From assembly GCF_023821985.2 (NCBI RefSeq), contig NZ_CP098805.1, positions 5,075,001 to 5,139,000 on the forward strand: a stretch of DNA of 64,000 bases. The letters are read 5' to 3'. The position numbers were made by a program, and so were the translations under genes. The DNA is from Dyadobacter chenhuakuii (GTDB lineage Bacteria; Bacteroidota; Bacteroidia; Cytophagales; Spirosomataceae). Below are positions 41,315-52,600 of the stretch, piece by piece. The notes beneath the pieces were generated by a model that was not told where the DNA came from, ran no database searches, and worked only from the letters and a program-made list of their open reading frames with translations. The stretch's first letter is position 1. Each line of letters opens with the position of its first letter.

Positions 41315-44300
41315 ATGAATTCAATCTCTATCATTAATATGCGGCGCGTGCTTTGGTGTTTGCTCACCGTGCTGCTTTTTACCGGAAAGGACGCGCCGGT
41401 CGTAGCGGGTGAAAAACCTGTTAGCGCCGCGAAGGACCAATCCGTAGCCCGGATTCGCGGAACCGTGACATCTGCTGTGGACGGTGCCGTTGTTCCCGGT
41501 GTTAACGTGCTGGTGAAAGGCACCCAGGTTGGAACCACAACCGACGCTGCCGGAACGTACTCCATCGATGCCGACGGTGATAATGCAGTCCTTGTGTTTT
41601 CTTACATAGGATTCAACTCAATTGAAGTAGCCGTTCAGGGAAAAAGTGTGGTGGATGTAGTCCTTGAAGAGAATGTGGCAACATTGCAGGAAGCGGTTGT
41701 TACTGCGCTTGGTATAAAAAGAGATAAGCGTTCACTGGGTTATAATGTAGGCAAAGTTGAAGCCAAGGATATTGCCAATGTGGCCAATGAAAACGTGCTT
41801 ACTTCACTTTCCGGCCGCGTTTCAGGGGTTTCTATCAACCAAACGAGCGGTATCGGTTCTTCGATAAGCATTGTGATCAGGGGAGCGGCTTCATTGAAAA
41901 ATAACCAGCCTTTATTTGTTGTGGATGGCGTGCCGCTGGCCAACAGCCTTGCTAACGTAAGTGAAAAAGGAAGCGGCAACAAAGTCGATTATGGTAATGC
42001 AATTTCAGACATTAACCCCGACGACATTGAGAGCATGTCTGTGCTGAAAGGGCCCAGCGCAGCAGCACTTTATGGTTCCAGGGCTGGTAATGGCGTTATT
42101 TTGATCACAACAAAATCTGGTAAGAAAGGCAAGGGACTTGGTGTTTCTTTTTCCACTTCCAATGTTTTTGAAAAACCTTACAGATATCTGGATCTGCATT
42201 ATAAATATGCAAATGGTGAAAGACCTTTCCAGTTGGACGAATCATCCGCATACTGGGGCGGTTTGCCGCTGGATGCCGGTAATAAGGAAGTACAATGGAA
42301 CAGCCCGCTGGATGACAAAGGCAATCCGATCCCGACTGAGCTGAGATCTTACAAAGACAATATGAAGAACTTCCTGCAGACAGGAATTACTTCAACCAAT
42401 AACCTCACGGTTTCGGGTTCCACCGATAAATCGACTTACCGGGTTTCCTATAACAATATGATCAACCGGGGCCTGATCCCTAATTCGGACCTTTACCGGA
42501 ACGGATTGTCGTTGGCAGGAACATTTGATATGGCTAAAAATCTGAAACTAAGCACGAATATCAATTTCGTTCGTTCCAGCTCAAACAGCCGTCCGCAAAC
42601 TTCCGAAAGAGACGGAAACCCGCTGCAAGCTGTTTATTACTCACCCAGTTACAACATTGAGGATCTGAAAGGCGTGTGGAAACCGGGCCTGGAAGAAATA
42701 GAGCAAATGACCGTAGCAAAAGGCGAAACGGACAATCCTTATTTTCTTGCCAAACATTTAACCAATGCGTATACACGCGATCGTTTGTACGGAAATGTTA
42801 AGCTCGACTGGACGATTGCCGAGGGCTTGACTGCCTTCGCACGTTACTCGCATGATATGTTTGATGAAGACCGTGAAACCAAAATTCCATGGAGCTACAA
42901 AAGCATGGCAAAAGGCGGTTACTATCTTGAAAACATTGGTCGCAATGAAAGCAATGCTGACTTTTTAATCACCAAAACCATAAAGGCCAGCGATTTTGAT
43001 ATCAGCATTTCGGGTGGTGGTAACATTATGCAGCAACACCAAAACAGCTCAAATCTGGGCGGCAGGGACCTTTCTGTTCCCGGACTGTATAATATTTCCA
43101 ACATTCCGGTTGGTAACAGGGTCGTTGGGAACGGCAGTTTCAAGAAAGCCATTTACAGCTTATACGCTTTGAGTTCAATTGGTTTTAAAGATCAGCTTTA
43201 TCTTGATCTGACTGCGCGGAATGACTGGTCGAGTACATTGCCCGAAAGCAACCGCTCTTATTTTTATCCATCCGCATCATTGAGCTGGTTGGCGAGCACG
43301 ACATTTAATATGCCGTCGGCGGTTTCGTTACTGAAACTCCGCGGAGGATGGGCGCAGGTGGGTAATGATACAGATCCCTATCAATTGTATCCAAACCTTG
43401 GAACAGGAAACTGGGGAGATTTGGTAACGGCAAATCTGGGCGAAAACTTGCTGAACCCCGCATTACTTCCGGAAATCGCGACGTCAACAGAAGGTGGAAT
43501 TGACCTGAATTTGTTCAATAACCGTTTGAGATTCGACATTACTTATTATGACAGAGCTAATACGAACCAGATTTTCAGCGTTCCGATGGCGCCTTCGACG
43601 GGTTATGCGAGCAAAAACATCAATGCTGGCAAGCTGGTGAGCCGTGGCTGGGAAATCGGGCTGGGTGGAACGCCTATCAGCAACAGAGGCGGATGGAGCC
43701 TGGATTTGAATGCTAATTTCAGCCGTAACCGTGTTACTGTTAAAGAATTGGCACCAAACTTCCCGTATTTTGAACAATGGGGAGAGAACGGAGCGGGTGC
43801 TTATACATTCGTAGGGGAGCAAATCGGCAACATGTACAGCCGCGGGTTTGCTACTGTTCAGGACAAAGCTTCTCCTTATTATCGCTGGCCGATCATCAAT
43901 TATGATGGCGAAGGCGGGGATATGGACTGGCAGAGCCTGGGAGGTCGTGAAAACAATGTGAAAGTGGGTAACTACAATCCTGATTTTCTGATGGGTATGC
44001 AGGCTAATCTGACTTACAAAAGATTCTCCCTGGGATTAAGCTTCGATTGGAGACAAGGCGGTGAATTTATGTCATTCACCTATCGCTATGGCGAATCTGA
44101 CTGGAAATCACAACGTCAGATCGATAACCTGATCCCGGGAAGCCAATATAGCCCCGACGAGCTGGTTGCCTTGCTGAAATCAGATCCTGAAAAATACATT
44201 ATCCCGCAAAACGGAAATTTCCCGAGAGTAGGAGGGCATACGGCTGCAACAGGTGGTTTCGGACCAGATGGTGACGGAGCATTTATTCCGGGTGTCTGGC

Positions 44301-44659
44301 AGGATGAGGCTGGGGAGTACCACGAGTGGCTTGGTGGAGCAGGCACCAAATATCTGCCTATCACGGCTGTGTATCCGTGGAGCTTCAACCAGCAGGTTAC
44401 ATTTGACGCTTCATTTGTGAAGCTGCGCGAAGTAACATTGTCTTACAAGATTCCAAACCTTTTCGGGGTTGTGAGAAATGCGAACCTTTCGCTGTACACC
44501 AGGAACATTATGCTGTGGACCGCTTCAAAAATCGGCATCGATCCTGAGCGTGCATTCTGGGCTGATCCCAACAAAGGAGGCTTCCGCCAGGGAATTGAAA
44601 GACAGAACGTGATGCCTTGGACTATCCCGTTTGGATTTAAGCTCAATTTCGATTTCTGA
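41315..44659 (+). CDS. SusC/RagA-type TonB-dependent outer-membrane receptor
   Basis: 1114-aa SusC homologue: N-terminal CarboxypepD-like domain (about 45-120; RGTVTSAVDGAVVPGVNVLV) and the TonB-box-like LQEAVVTALGIKRDKR, then a plug domain (GIGSSISIVIRGAASLKNNQ with PLFVVDGVP) and a 22-strand-type barrel to the C-terminus, which ends in NFDF. It binds and imports a ligand together with the SusD partner that follows after 38 nt. The ligand is unknown; no glycoside hydrolase is in the operon. The signal peptide is likely VLWCLLTVLLFTGKDAPVVA. Confidence 0.94.
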   Translation: MNSISIINMRRVLWCLLTVLLFTGKDAPVVAGEKPVSAAKDQSVARIRGTVTSAVDGAVVPGVNVLVKGTQVGTTTDAAGTYSIDADGDNAVLVFSYIGFNSIEVAVQGKSVVDVVLEENVATLQEAVVTALGIKRDKRSLGYNVGKVEAKDIANVANENVLTSLSGRVSGVSINQTSGIGSSISIVIRGAASLKNNQPLFVVDGVPLANSLANVSEKGSGNKVDYGNAISDINPDDIESMSVLKGPSAAALYGSRAGNGVILITTKSGKKGKGLGVSFSTSNVFEKPYRYLDLHYKYANGERPFQLDESSAYWGGLPLDAGNKEVQWNSPLDDKGNPIPTELRSYKDNMKNFLQTGITSTNNLTVSGSTDKSTYRVSYNNMINRGLIPNSDLYRNGLSLAGTFDMAKNLKLSTNINFVRSSSNSRPQTSERDGNPLQAVYYSPSYNIEDLKGVWKPGLEEIEQMTVAKGETDNPYFLAKHLTNAYTRDRLYGNVKLDWTIAEGLTAFARYSHDMFDEDRETKIPWSYKSMAKGGYYLENIGRNESNADFLITKTIKASDFDISISGGGNIMQQHQNSSNLGGRDLSVPGLYNISNIPVGNRVVGNGSFKKAIYSLYALSSIGFKDQLYLDLTARNDWSSTLPESNRSYFYPSASLSWLASTTFNMPSAVSLLKLRGGWAQVGNDTDPYQLYPNLGTGNWGDLVTANLGENLLNPALLPEIATSTEGGIDLNLFNNRLRFDITYYDRANTNQIFSVPMAPSTGYASKNINAGKLVSRGWEIGLGGTPISNRGGWSLDLNANFSRNRVTVKELAPNFPYFEQWGENGAGAYTFVGEQIGNMYSRGFATVQDKASPYYRWPIINYDGEGGDMDWQSLGGRENNVKVGNYNPDFLMGMQANLTYKRFSLGLSFDWRQGGEFMSFTYRYGESDWKSQRQIDNLIPGSQYSPDELVALLKSDPEKYIIPQNGNFPRVGGHTAATGGFGPDGDGAFIPGVWQDEAGEYHEWLGGAGTKYLPITAVYPWSFNQQVTFDASFVKLREVTLSYKIPNLFGVVRNANLSLYTRNIMLWTASKIGIDPERAFWADPNKGGFRQGIERQNVMPWTIPFGFKLNFDF

Positions 44660-44697
44660 TCAGATCCTTTTGCTCATCATACTTTAAAAATAAAGCA

Positions 44698-46416
44698 ATG
44701 AAGATTTTAAAATATATACCCGGACTTGTTTTCATGCTCTCGCTGTTGATGGTAACTTCCTGTAAGGAAAGCCTCACGGAGATCAATGAGAACCCAAATG
44801 GCGTCGATCCAAACCGCGCCAATCCCAACCTGATAATGCCCACGGTGATGACGGGCGTTGCCAATCAATATGTTAAACTAGGCTACGGCAGAATCGCCGG
44901 CGTCATTCAGCATACCCAGGAAGATGCCTGGAAAGACGGTTTCAACGATTACAACTGGAACGAAGAGGACGATGAATGGAAATCGTGGTATGGCTTTCTG
45001 AGAAACAACAACCTGCTGTATAAGAGGGCTGTTGAGACTAAGGTGAAATTTCATGAAGCGGTTGCATTAACGATGCGTGCATTTATTTTCGGCACCATTT
45101 CCGATCTTTGGGGCGACGCACCTTACACGCAGGCGCTGAAAGGGGATGAGGGAACAATGCTTCCTGTGTTTGACAGTCAGGAAGTAATTTACAAAGGGAT
45201 CATTGAAGATTTGAAGGCGGCCTCAGCCATTTTTGCCTCTTCCGGTGATGAAAGGGATGCGCCTGCTTATGATGTGTATTACAATGGAAGTGCGCAGAAA
45301 TGGCAAAAATTTGCAAATACATTACTGCTCCGTTACTATATGCGCATTTCCAGCAAGCTTCCTGACATTGCCAAACCGGGAATTGAGGCCGTGTATGCAT
45401 CCGGAATTTACTTCAAAGATGCCAGTGATGACGCAGTAATGGACTTCATAGGGACGGATTCGAACAATTCGTGGCCCAATGCAACGGCATACGACGTCAG
45501 CGAATCCAACTGGAGAAGGAGAAGACCGGCATCCACATTGATCAATAATCTGGTAACCAATGAAGACCCCCGATTGAAAGTGTGGTTCCAGCCCGTTCAC
45601 GTGCGTTGGGTGGCAGATCCGACACTGGCCAGGGGAATGGATGAATTCATTCGGGAAGATGGCAAAATCCTTACCGGTGTAAAATCACTTACTGAGCAGG
45701 AATTAAGGGTGAAAATTGCCGCAGGGCATAAGTATACGCGCCATTTTAACCCTAACACTTACAAACCCAGCCGTCCCGAACAATTCAACGGGCCGATCAA
45801 TACAGGCGAATATGTGGGCGTTCCTCCGGGGATGATTGATCCGACTTATTACAATGAAAACCCTACGACGGGCCAGCAAGTGCAAAACCAGCATGCGTCG
45901 CAGCTGAGCTACACTTATCAGGGAAATAAAGGTGGGATTTTGAAAGCCAGACTGGCTTCTGCGGCCGAAGCTTCATTCATTCTTGCGGAAGCTGCACAGA
46001 AAGGCTGGGCTGCCGGTTCTGCTGCTGCGCATTATAACAATGGAATCAAGCAATCTTTGCAAACCTGGGGTGTAGCGGATAAATACGACACATTTATCAA
46101 GCAAAAGGGCGTTGCCTATAACGGAACATTAGCGCAGATAATGGAACAAAAATGGGTGTCGAGCTGGACAGCTGCCACAGAAGGCTGGTTTGATTATCGC
46201 CGGACCGGCTTACCCGCATTGATTCCGGGCGTAGCGCCTACATCCCGCGCATTGCCGCTGCGTTTTATTTACAGCAATAACGAGCTGAACAACAACGGGG
46301 AAAGCGTAAAGAGTGCAATTGAAAAATTAGAGGAGACCAAGTTTTCAGGACCGCGTAAGAAAAACAGCCAGTGGTCGAAACCATGGTTGGTGCAGGGCAC
46401 GGGAAAACCCTGGTAA
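44698..46416 (+). CDS. SusD/RagB-like outer-membrane lipoprotein
   Basis: 572 aa. The lipobox is MVTSC (acylated Cys near 22). It has the SusD-like pattern with helical TPR-like repeats (EAVALTMRAFIFGTISDLWG, with DAPYTQAL) and a late helical stretch with EQKWVSSWTAATEGWFDYRR. Together with the SusC homologue it forms the lid-and-barrel importer. The ligand cannot be inferred; no glycoside hydrolase or polysaccharide lyase is present, so it may be a peptide, small molecule or phosphorylated compound. Confidence 0.93.
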   Translation: MKILKYIPGLVFMLSLLMVTSCKESLTEINENPNGVDPNRANPNLIMPTVMTGVANQYVKLGYGRIAGVIQHTQEDAWKDGFNDYNWNEEDDEWKSWYGFLRNNNLLYKRAVETKVKFHEAVALTMRAFIFGTISDLWGDAPYTQALKGDEGTMLPVFDSQEVIYKGIIEDLKAASAIFASSGDERDAPAYDVYYNGSAQKWQKFANTLLLRYYMRISSKLPDIAKPGIEAVYASGIYFKDASDDAVMDFIGTDSNNSWPNATAYDVSESNWRRRRPASTLINNLVTNEDPRLKVWFQPVHVRWVADPTLARGMDEFIREDGKILTGVKSLTEQELRVKIAAGHKYTRHFNPNTYKPSRPEQFNGPINTGEYVGVPPGMIDPTYYNENPTTGQQVQNQHASQLSYTYQGNKGGILKARLASAAEASFILAEAAQKGWAAGSAAAHYNNGIKQSLQTWGVADKYDTFIKQKGVAYNGTLAQIMEQKWVSSWTAATEGWFDYRRTGLPALIPGVAPTSRALPLRFIYSNNELNNNGESVKSAIEKLEETKFSGPRKKNSQWSKPWLVQGTGKPW

Positions 46417-46463
46417 CAAGTAAACAGGCTTTTGTCTTTTGGCAAATAGCCCGATCATAGCAG

Positions 46464-46522
46464 AACCGCAGTAGAGTAAAAGGAACGCAGCTTCGTGCTC
46501 TTTTTCACTACTGCGGTTTTTT
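46464..46522 (+). terminator. Terminator-like hairpin after the SusD gene
   Basis: AACCGCAGTAG (46464-46474) pairs with CTACTGCGGTT (46508-46518), followed by a T run. It would separate the SusC/SusD transcript from the phosphoesterase gene, at least in part. Confidence 0.8.
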
Positions 46523-46567
46523 GTTTACAACATTTATTATCCACACTTATTCTGAAAGAAAGAATCA

Positions 46568-48346
46568 ATGCAAAAGAGCTATTTAAAAACAATCCTCCTC
46601 GCTGCATGCCTCGCAGCGCTTTTCACAGGTTGCAATAAGAGTAACGAACTTCCTTCGGGCACTGTAAAAGAAGTGATAGACAATTTGGTTACAAAACTTT
46701 ACAGAACCCTCCCGCCAACACAACTTGATACGATTTCAAATGAATATATTTTACGCTTGCTGACAGATAAAGACAAAGAGATTTTATCAAAGAAATTCTG
46801 GACATTCGAGGTCAATGTGCCCGTAATTGTTTCCTTAATGCGGGATAGGGATCAGGAGGTGGTCCCGTTCTGGATGGAGGCGAGCGGGTTTAAACTGACT
46901 CAATTTCAGGTCAAGAATGATGAGTATGAGTACGAGGTTTGGCAAAAGGAATTCCCTGCCGGACAAGTTGGACTTGGAATAAATGGTTTTGATAAACACC
47001 GGCCTGTCTATTTTATTACCGTGGCCCCGCAAAATGAGAAGGATAAGCTCAAAATCACAAATGTGAATCCCCGGTATGCATTGGGTGTCATGGATCTTAA
47101 CGAATTTACCTATCACGATTGGGACGAATTAAAGCTGAAATTCCTTTCGGTTGAACTGAAAGATCAGGTGCTTTTTACGACTGTTCGCGGCCGGGCAAGA
47201 GAAGCACATCTGGTAAACGCATTCAGAACAACTGACACACCTTCCAGTACAAAGCCCGATCAGGTCGTGCTCACTTGGAGCGGCGACCCGAAAACAACCA
47301 TGGACATTCAATGGAGAACCAGCCCGGAAGTAAAATCAGGGAAGGTAAAATACTGGGAAAAAGGCGGTATAGATACATTTTACGTAGATGCTTCCGTCTT
47401 TAAAATGGAAGACAGGCTCCTTCGGAATGATCGTTTCGTGAACCGGTTCACAGCCAATCTCAATTACTTGGACCCCGGACAAGCTTATCAGTATGTATTG
47501 GCTTCCAAAAGCGGCTGGTCGCAACCTGCCGAATTCACGACGGCCCCATTGAATGAAGAGGATTTTTCATTTATCTGGTTTGGTGACACGCACCATTCTG
47601 AGGACTGGGGTGATATGGCCAAAAAATCATTGAAACGACATCCCGAAACAGCATTTTTCTCTATTGTGGGAGATCTGGTCACCACCGGCTTGCACCGCGA
47701 CGAATGGGATAAGCTCTGGGATTATTCAGACAGCGTATTTACGGGTAAGCCATTGATGCCTGTTCCGGGTAACCATGACAGCCAGGATGGGCTCGGGGCG
47801 TGGATGTATAAGGAAATGTTCAGCCTGCCGGACAATGGCCCTAAAAAGCAACCTTCCGAAATGACCTATGCCTTTAATTATGAGCATGCGCTGTTCCTGA
47901 TGATGGATGCGACGCTGCCGATTCATGCGCAAACTGCATGGATGGAGCAACAGCTTAAAAATTCTGATGCAAAATGGAAATTTGTCATGCTCCATTTCCC
48001 GCCTTACAACTACGATAATTCGTATGATGAGATTATAAAAGAATGGTGTTCGCTATTTGACAAATATCACGTGGATATGGTCATGAGCGGGCATATGCAT
48101 TATTATTTGCGTACAAAACCAATGTTCAACGAACAGCCCGTGGCATCGCCGGCAAAGGGAACAATATACACGGTGTCTATCGGCATTCCGGGAGAATTGG
48201 AATATTGGTTAGCGGAAGAATATGCTGCGGTAAGAATGAAAGAAGGCCCGCTTTACCAGCACATTGCGATCAAGGGAAACACACTTTCGTACAAATGCTA
48301 CGATCCCGATGGCAATGTAAAGGACCAATTGATAATCAAAAAGTAA
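46568..48346 (+). CDS. Lipoprotein metallophosphoesterase with FN3-like N-terminal domain
   Basis: 592 aa. The lipobox is LFTGC (Cys about 22). Residues about 220-320 look like a purple acid phosphatase N-terminal/FN3-like domain (PDQVVLTWSGDPKTTMDIQW). The C-terminal calcineurin-like core has WFGDTHHS, VGDLVTTG, VPGNHDS and MSGHMHYY, the metal ligands of a dinuclear site. It acts at the cell surface on a phosphoester. Its place 151 nt after the SusD gene suggests it processes the imported substrate. N-terminal residues 20-200 are of unknown type. Its exact specificity is open. Confidence 0.88.
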   Translation: MQKSYLKTILLAACLAALFTGCNKSNELPSGTVKEVIDNLVTKLYRTLPPTQLDTISNEYILRLLTDKDKEILSKKFWTFEVNVPVIVSLMRDRDQEVVPFWMEASGFKLTQFQVKNDEYEYEVWQKEFPAGQVGLGINGFDKHRPVYFITVAPQNEKDKLKITNVNPRYALGVMDLNEFTYHDWDELKLKFLSVELKDQVLFTTVRGRAREAHLVNAFRTTDTPSSTKPDQVVLTWSGDPKTTMDIQWRTSPEVKSGKVKYWEKGGIDTFYVDASVFKMEDRLLRNDRFVNRFTANLNYLDPGQAYQYVLASKSGWSQPAEFTTAPLNEEDFSFIWFGDTHHSEDWGDMAKKSLKRHPETAFFSIVGDLVTTGLHRDEWDKLWDYSDSVFTGKPLMPVPGNHDSQDGLGAWMYKEMFSLPDNGPKKQPSEMTYAFNYEHALFLMMDATLPIHAQTAWMEQQLKNSDAKWKFVMLHFPPYNYDNSYDEIIKEWCSLFDKYHVDMVMSGHMHYYLRTKPMFNEQPVASPAKGTIYTVSIGIPGELEYWLAEEYAAVRMKEGPLYQHIAIKGNTLSYKCYDPDGNVKDQLIIKK

Positions 48347-48374
48347 CTTGTCTTTTTAGTTAAATGAGCTGGAA

Positions 48375-49586
48375 ATGAGCGAAAAACTAGCAATACATGG
48401 CGGCTCAAAAGCCGTGGACAAAGAATTTCCCTGGCCGATCTATGATAGCAATGACGTAAATGCGGTCACGGAGATCGTCATGAGCGGAAAATGGGGAAAT
48501 CCGGATTGCGGTGACGAGGTCGCGAGGTTCGAAAGTGAATTTGCCGCCTATTGTGGAAGCAAATATGCCATTACCTGTGTAAATGGCTCCGTGTCGCTCC
48601 GTCTCGCATTGATTGCCTGCGGCGTAAAACCGGGCGACGAAGTAATCGTTCCGCCTTATACGTTTATCACAACAGCTTCATCAGTTATCGAATGCAACTG
48701 CGTTCCGGTGTTTGTGGATATCGATGCCGACACTTATAACATAAGTCCGGCAGCGATAGAAGCTGCTATTACTGAGCGCACAAAGGCTATCATTCCCGTT
48801 CATTTCGGTGGGCTCGCCTGTGATATGGATGCCATTATGGACATTGCAAAAAGGCATGGGCTGCGCGTTATTGAAGATGCCGCGCACGCCCATGGTGCCG
48901 AATATAAGGGGAAAAAGCTAGGCTCAATAGGCGATGTGGGAAGTTTCAGCTTCCAATCATCCAAAAACCTGACCTCCGGCGAAGGCGGGATTGTGATCAC
49001 AAATGATGATGAGTTATATGCCATGATGCGCTCCCTGCGGAATGTCGGGCGCATTGAAGGCGGTCAATGGTATGATCACTACAATCCCGGCTGCAATTAC
49101 AGGACAACCCAAATGCAAGCCGTGCTGCTCTCACAGCAGTTGAAGAGGCTGGAAATGCAAACGCAAAAGAGGAATGATAATGGTCTTTTTCTGAATGAAT
49201 TACTGTCGAATATAAGAGGCTTAATGCCACTAACCCGCAGTGAGGCCATCACGTTGCATTGCTATCATATCTATATCTTTAAATACGACGCCAGTGAATT
49301 TGGCGGCTTATCAAGAAACGATTTTGCAGCAATGCTGGCAGCAGAAGGCGTTCCCAGTTTCAAAGGTTATCCGCATCCGTTATACAAGCAGCCCCTTTTT
49401 CAGAACAAAAACTTCATGTGCTACGCTATCCCAGACCACGTAGATTACACCCAGGTCCATTGCCCTAACGCCGAACAAGCGTGCTCCGAGGCTATCTGGA
49501 TCCTCCAACATGCACTACTAGGCGAAAAGGAAGATATGCAAGCTTTCGCACAGGCGATCTTGAAAATCCAGCGGGCAATTTGCTGA
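48375..49586 (+). CDS. DegT/DnrJ/EryC1/StrS-family aminotransferase
   Basis: 403-aa fold-type I PLP enzyme that usually transaminates keto sugars bound to nucleotides, or in related enzymes myo-inositol derivatives or dehydrates. The PLP lysine is K197 in SFQSSKNLTSGEGG, and AAHAHGA with the PLP Asp in VIEDAAHAHG is present. It follows the phosphoesterase gene after 28 nt and is probably in the same transcript. A link with a cyclitol or amino-sugar pathway is a possibility, but the substrate is unknown. No nucleotide-sugar dehydratase is near. Confidence 0.9.
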   Translation: MSEKLAIHGGSKAVDKEFPWPIYDSNDVNAVTEIVMSGKWGNPDCGDEVARFESEFAAYCGSKYAITCVNGSVSLRLALIACGVKPGDEVIVPPYTFITTASSVIECNCVPVFVDIDADTYNISPAAIEAAITERTKAIIPVHFGGLACDMDAIMDIAKRHGLRVIEDAAHAHGAEYKGKKLGSIGDVGSFSFQSSKNLTSGEGGIVITNDDELYAMMRSLRNVGRIEGGQWYDHYNPGCNYRTTQMQAVLLSQQLKRLEMQTQKRNDNGLFLNELLSNIRGLMPLTRSEAITLHCYHIYIFKYDASEFGGLSRNDFAAMLAAEGVPSFKGYPHPLYKQPLFQNKNFMCYAIPDHVDYTQVHCPNAEQACSEAIWILQHALLGEKEDMQAFAQAILKIQRAIC

Positions 49587-49600
49587 ACCGCCCGCATCAT

Positions 49601-52600
49601 TTACTTACCAACTCTAACCCTGGTCCCTTCGCTATGCGAGGTGAATTCGGGCGCGTACATGCATTGGATGGTGGTGATGCCGTTGCTAAAATCCCCTTCC
49701 TGATTAATAAATAGCGGATATTCGAACACATATGTTCCTTTTTGTAATGTGCTGAAAAAGAAGTTGGTGCTGGCGTCTTTTGTGCTTTCGTAGTAACCCA
49801 AACCTCCCTGCCATTTATAACTGCTTAGCACATTCACAGGCTCGAAACCCGAGGCGCGCATATCTTTCATATGCACATATTCCATGTCCCGGTCGGCTCG
49901 AAGTTCAATGCGGACCTTTACTTTGTCGCCAACGTGCAGGATGTCATCCGGGTTTACGGGAGTAAGCACCTGGCCGCTATCCGAGTTTTTTTCAATAAAT
50001 AGCTTTTTTGATAGTTTAAGCGGTGTTTCTGAATAAGTGATTTTGTCAAGATCTTCGAAATACTGCCAATAGACTGCTCCCCAGGAGGGCGCGCTGACAA
50101 TGCTTTTTTCTCCGTTTACGCGCACTTCAATGTTGCCCATGCCAGCATTTACTTTACTTCCCTCGATCCTCGTTTTGAAATAGCCCGTGCCCGCTTCGGT
50201 CTTCTCCGCCTCCACTTTGGTATCGCCCAGATGCACCGATATTGTGCGGTCGTCGGTAAGCCAGTTATTTCCGGTCATAAGCAGTGCATAGCAGGCTTCG
50301 GCAGTGGCTTTTGTGCTTTCCCAGTTGTTGGTTTGCTTATTTTTCAAAAGCCAGGTTTTCATATCATTCACTGCCGCAACATCATTTGCAATCTCTTGAA
50401 ACGCCTCTATCAACAGAGCCTGACGCTCGATGGGCGCTTCGTGCCACCACCAGCCACGTTGGTTCGTTTTCCAATACATGCCTAGCTCTTCGTTTATAAT
50501 AGCCGTTTGTTTCAGTGATTTCAGGATTGCGGCAGGCGTGGTCTTGTCACCGGAGCGGTGCAATGCTAAGGCAATCATCCCCTGCATATATTTGGTTTGA
50601 ACGTTCCACGTAAGCTTAGCTCGTTCCATGAAATAGCGATATGCTTTTTGAGAAGCAGCGGGCACGGGCTGATCCGGGAAAAAGCTTCGCATATACAAAT
50701 ACTGCGTCACCAATGTCGATGGCGTATACTCTTTTAAGTTAGCCTTATGCTTGATCAGATCATTGTAATCGTCGATAATCCGCGCATCCAGATATCGGAT
50801 TGCACCCTTGATAATGTTAGTAATTTGCTCCTCCTGACTTTTTTGAACAGCATTGACTTTACGTAAATGCCCTATTCCGCTAACGATATACTGCGTCATA
50901 TAACGGTCGTTGGGGCCGCCTTTGAACCAGGAAAAGCTGCCATCCGGATTTTGAAGCTGTTGCAACTTTTCAATAGCGCTGCTCAGCTCATTGGTCATTC
51001 GCAAAAGATCAAAAAGCAGGGCAATGTTCTTCTTTTGCTCACTTTCTGTTTTTGCTGCCAGCACCCACGGCGTCTCTTCTAATAACAGCGATTTCAGTTC
51101 CTGGTTTTTTTGGAGATTGCTGAGCAGAGCCGTCGTGTCACTTTTGCGCCAGGTTTCAAAAACCCTGGCAATTCTTGAAGAGCTTGCGACAATGTTGGCT
51201 GCCATTGAATTGGCATAATAGCGGTTCCAGGTTTGTTCGGCACAATCGTACGGATATTCCATTAAATAAGGCAGCGCTTGCACGGCGTACCAAGCAGGAT
51301 TACTGGTGTATTCTACGGTAACAGACTGATTTGTAAGCGTTTTTGAACTTCCGGAATTGATCAGCTTTTCCATTTTGAATTGCTTGCTTCCTGTTCCGCG
51401 CAAGGCCAGAGGCAATGTTTCGGTTACCAGCATGCGGTTGGACAACACAGGCAATGTGTTTTCTTCACCGTCCGAGAGGTTGCCTGAACTCGCCACGATG
51501 CGCCAGGTAACTGTTTTGGAATAAGGTTTTGGAATGCTGATCGCAAATTGCGCCACCGTGCTTTGCCCGGCAGCAACATTGAAGTCCTTTGCATTTCCCA
51601 CATTCGCAAACAATGCGTCGATAGCCTCGTTGCTTTCTGTATCCATCAATTGCAGTGAAATTTTCCCCTTTAAAGAACGATCCGACAAGTTGACCACTTT
51701 TGCTGCAAGCCTTATCTGATCCCCTTCACGCAAAAACCTGGGCGGATTTGGCTGCACCATGAGTTCTTTCTGCGTAATGATTTCTTTGCTGCTGTAACCC
51801 AATGCGAGCTCTTTTGTATGCGCCAATGCCTGGAATTTCCAGCGCGTTAATGCTTCGGGCATCGTGAATGAGAATGTAATGCTGCCGTCTCTATCGGTTT
51901 TAAGGTCTGGAAGGAAGAATGCTGTTTCGTTGAAGTTCTTTCGCGGAGAGGCTGGTGGGATAGTGTTAAGCTTATCTTTTTTCCGTTGAACACCATAACC
52001 GACTTGCACCACTTCATTTAAAGCGGCAGCGTCTTCTCCAAACGGTATTTTCTTTGCAACCACCGCTTCCTTTACTTCCTCTTCGGATATCATATTTGCA
52101 GACATCGGAGCGCTCATTACCATACTTCTGTTTCGCACATTACGGCCGCCGCCACTTAGCCCGCCGGCCCTGCCACTCAATCTCAATATGATGCCATTGT
52201 CGCCATAATCAGGGCCTAGCAAATTGTCGTAGCGCTTCTCGAAATGCTTGTAAGGTTCAGCACCCGAATAAAGCACCTGGGCATCTTTGTATATAAAACT
52301 AAGTCCGTTTTCCCACCTGGCGAGCCCCGGGCTAACCGGCCAGTGATCAGGTTTATTCCATTCATGCTTGTAAAACTGATCCAAAGAGGCGTCGTACATG
52401 CCAGCAAGCATTTCTGCCGCGACTTTATCCTGCTTGTAACCCGAAATTTTTAAGGTCCATTTTTCCTTGCTGCCGGGCAAGGTTTTGTCGCGGAATGTCT
52501 GATATTCAATTTTTAGATCCTTGTTAGTCCAGGGGACGCTCACGAAATCCTGATACTGGTGCACGCGGTTGTGCTTTACAAATAGGTAATCGACACCAAA

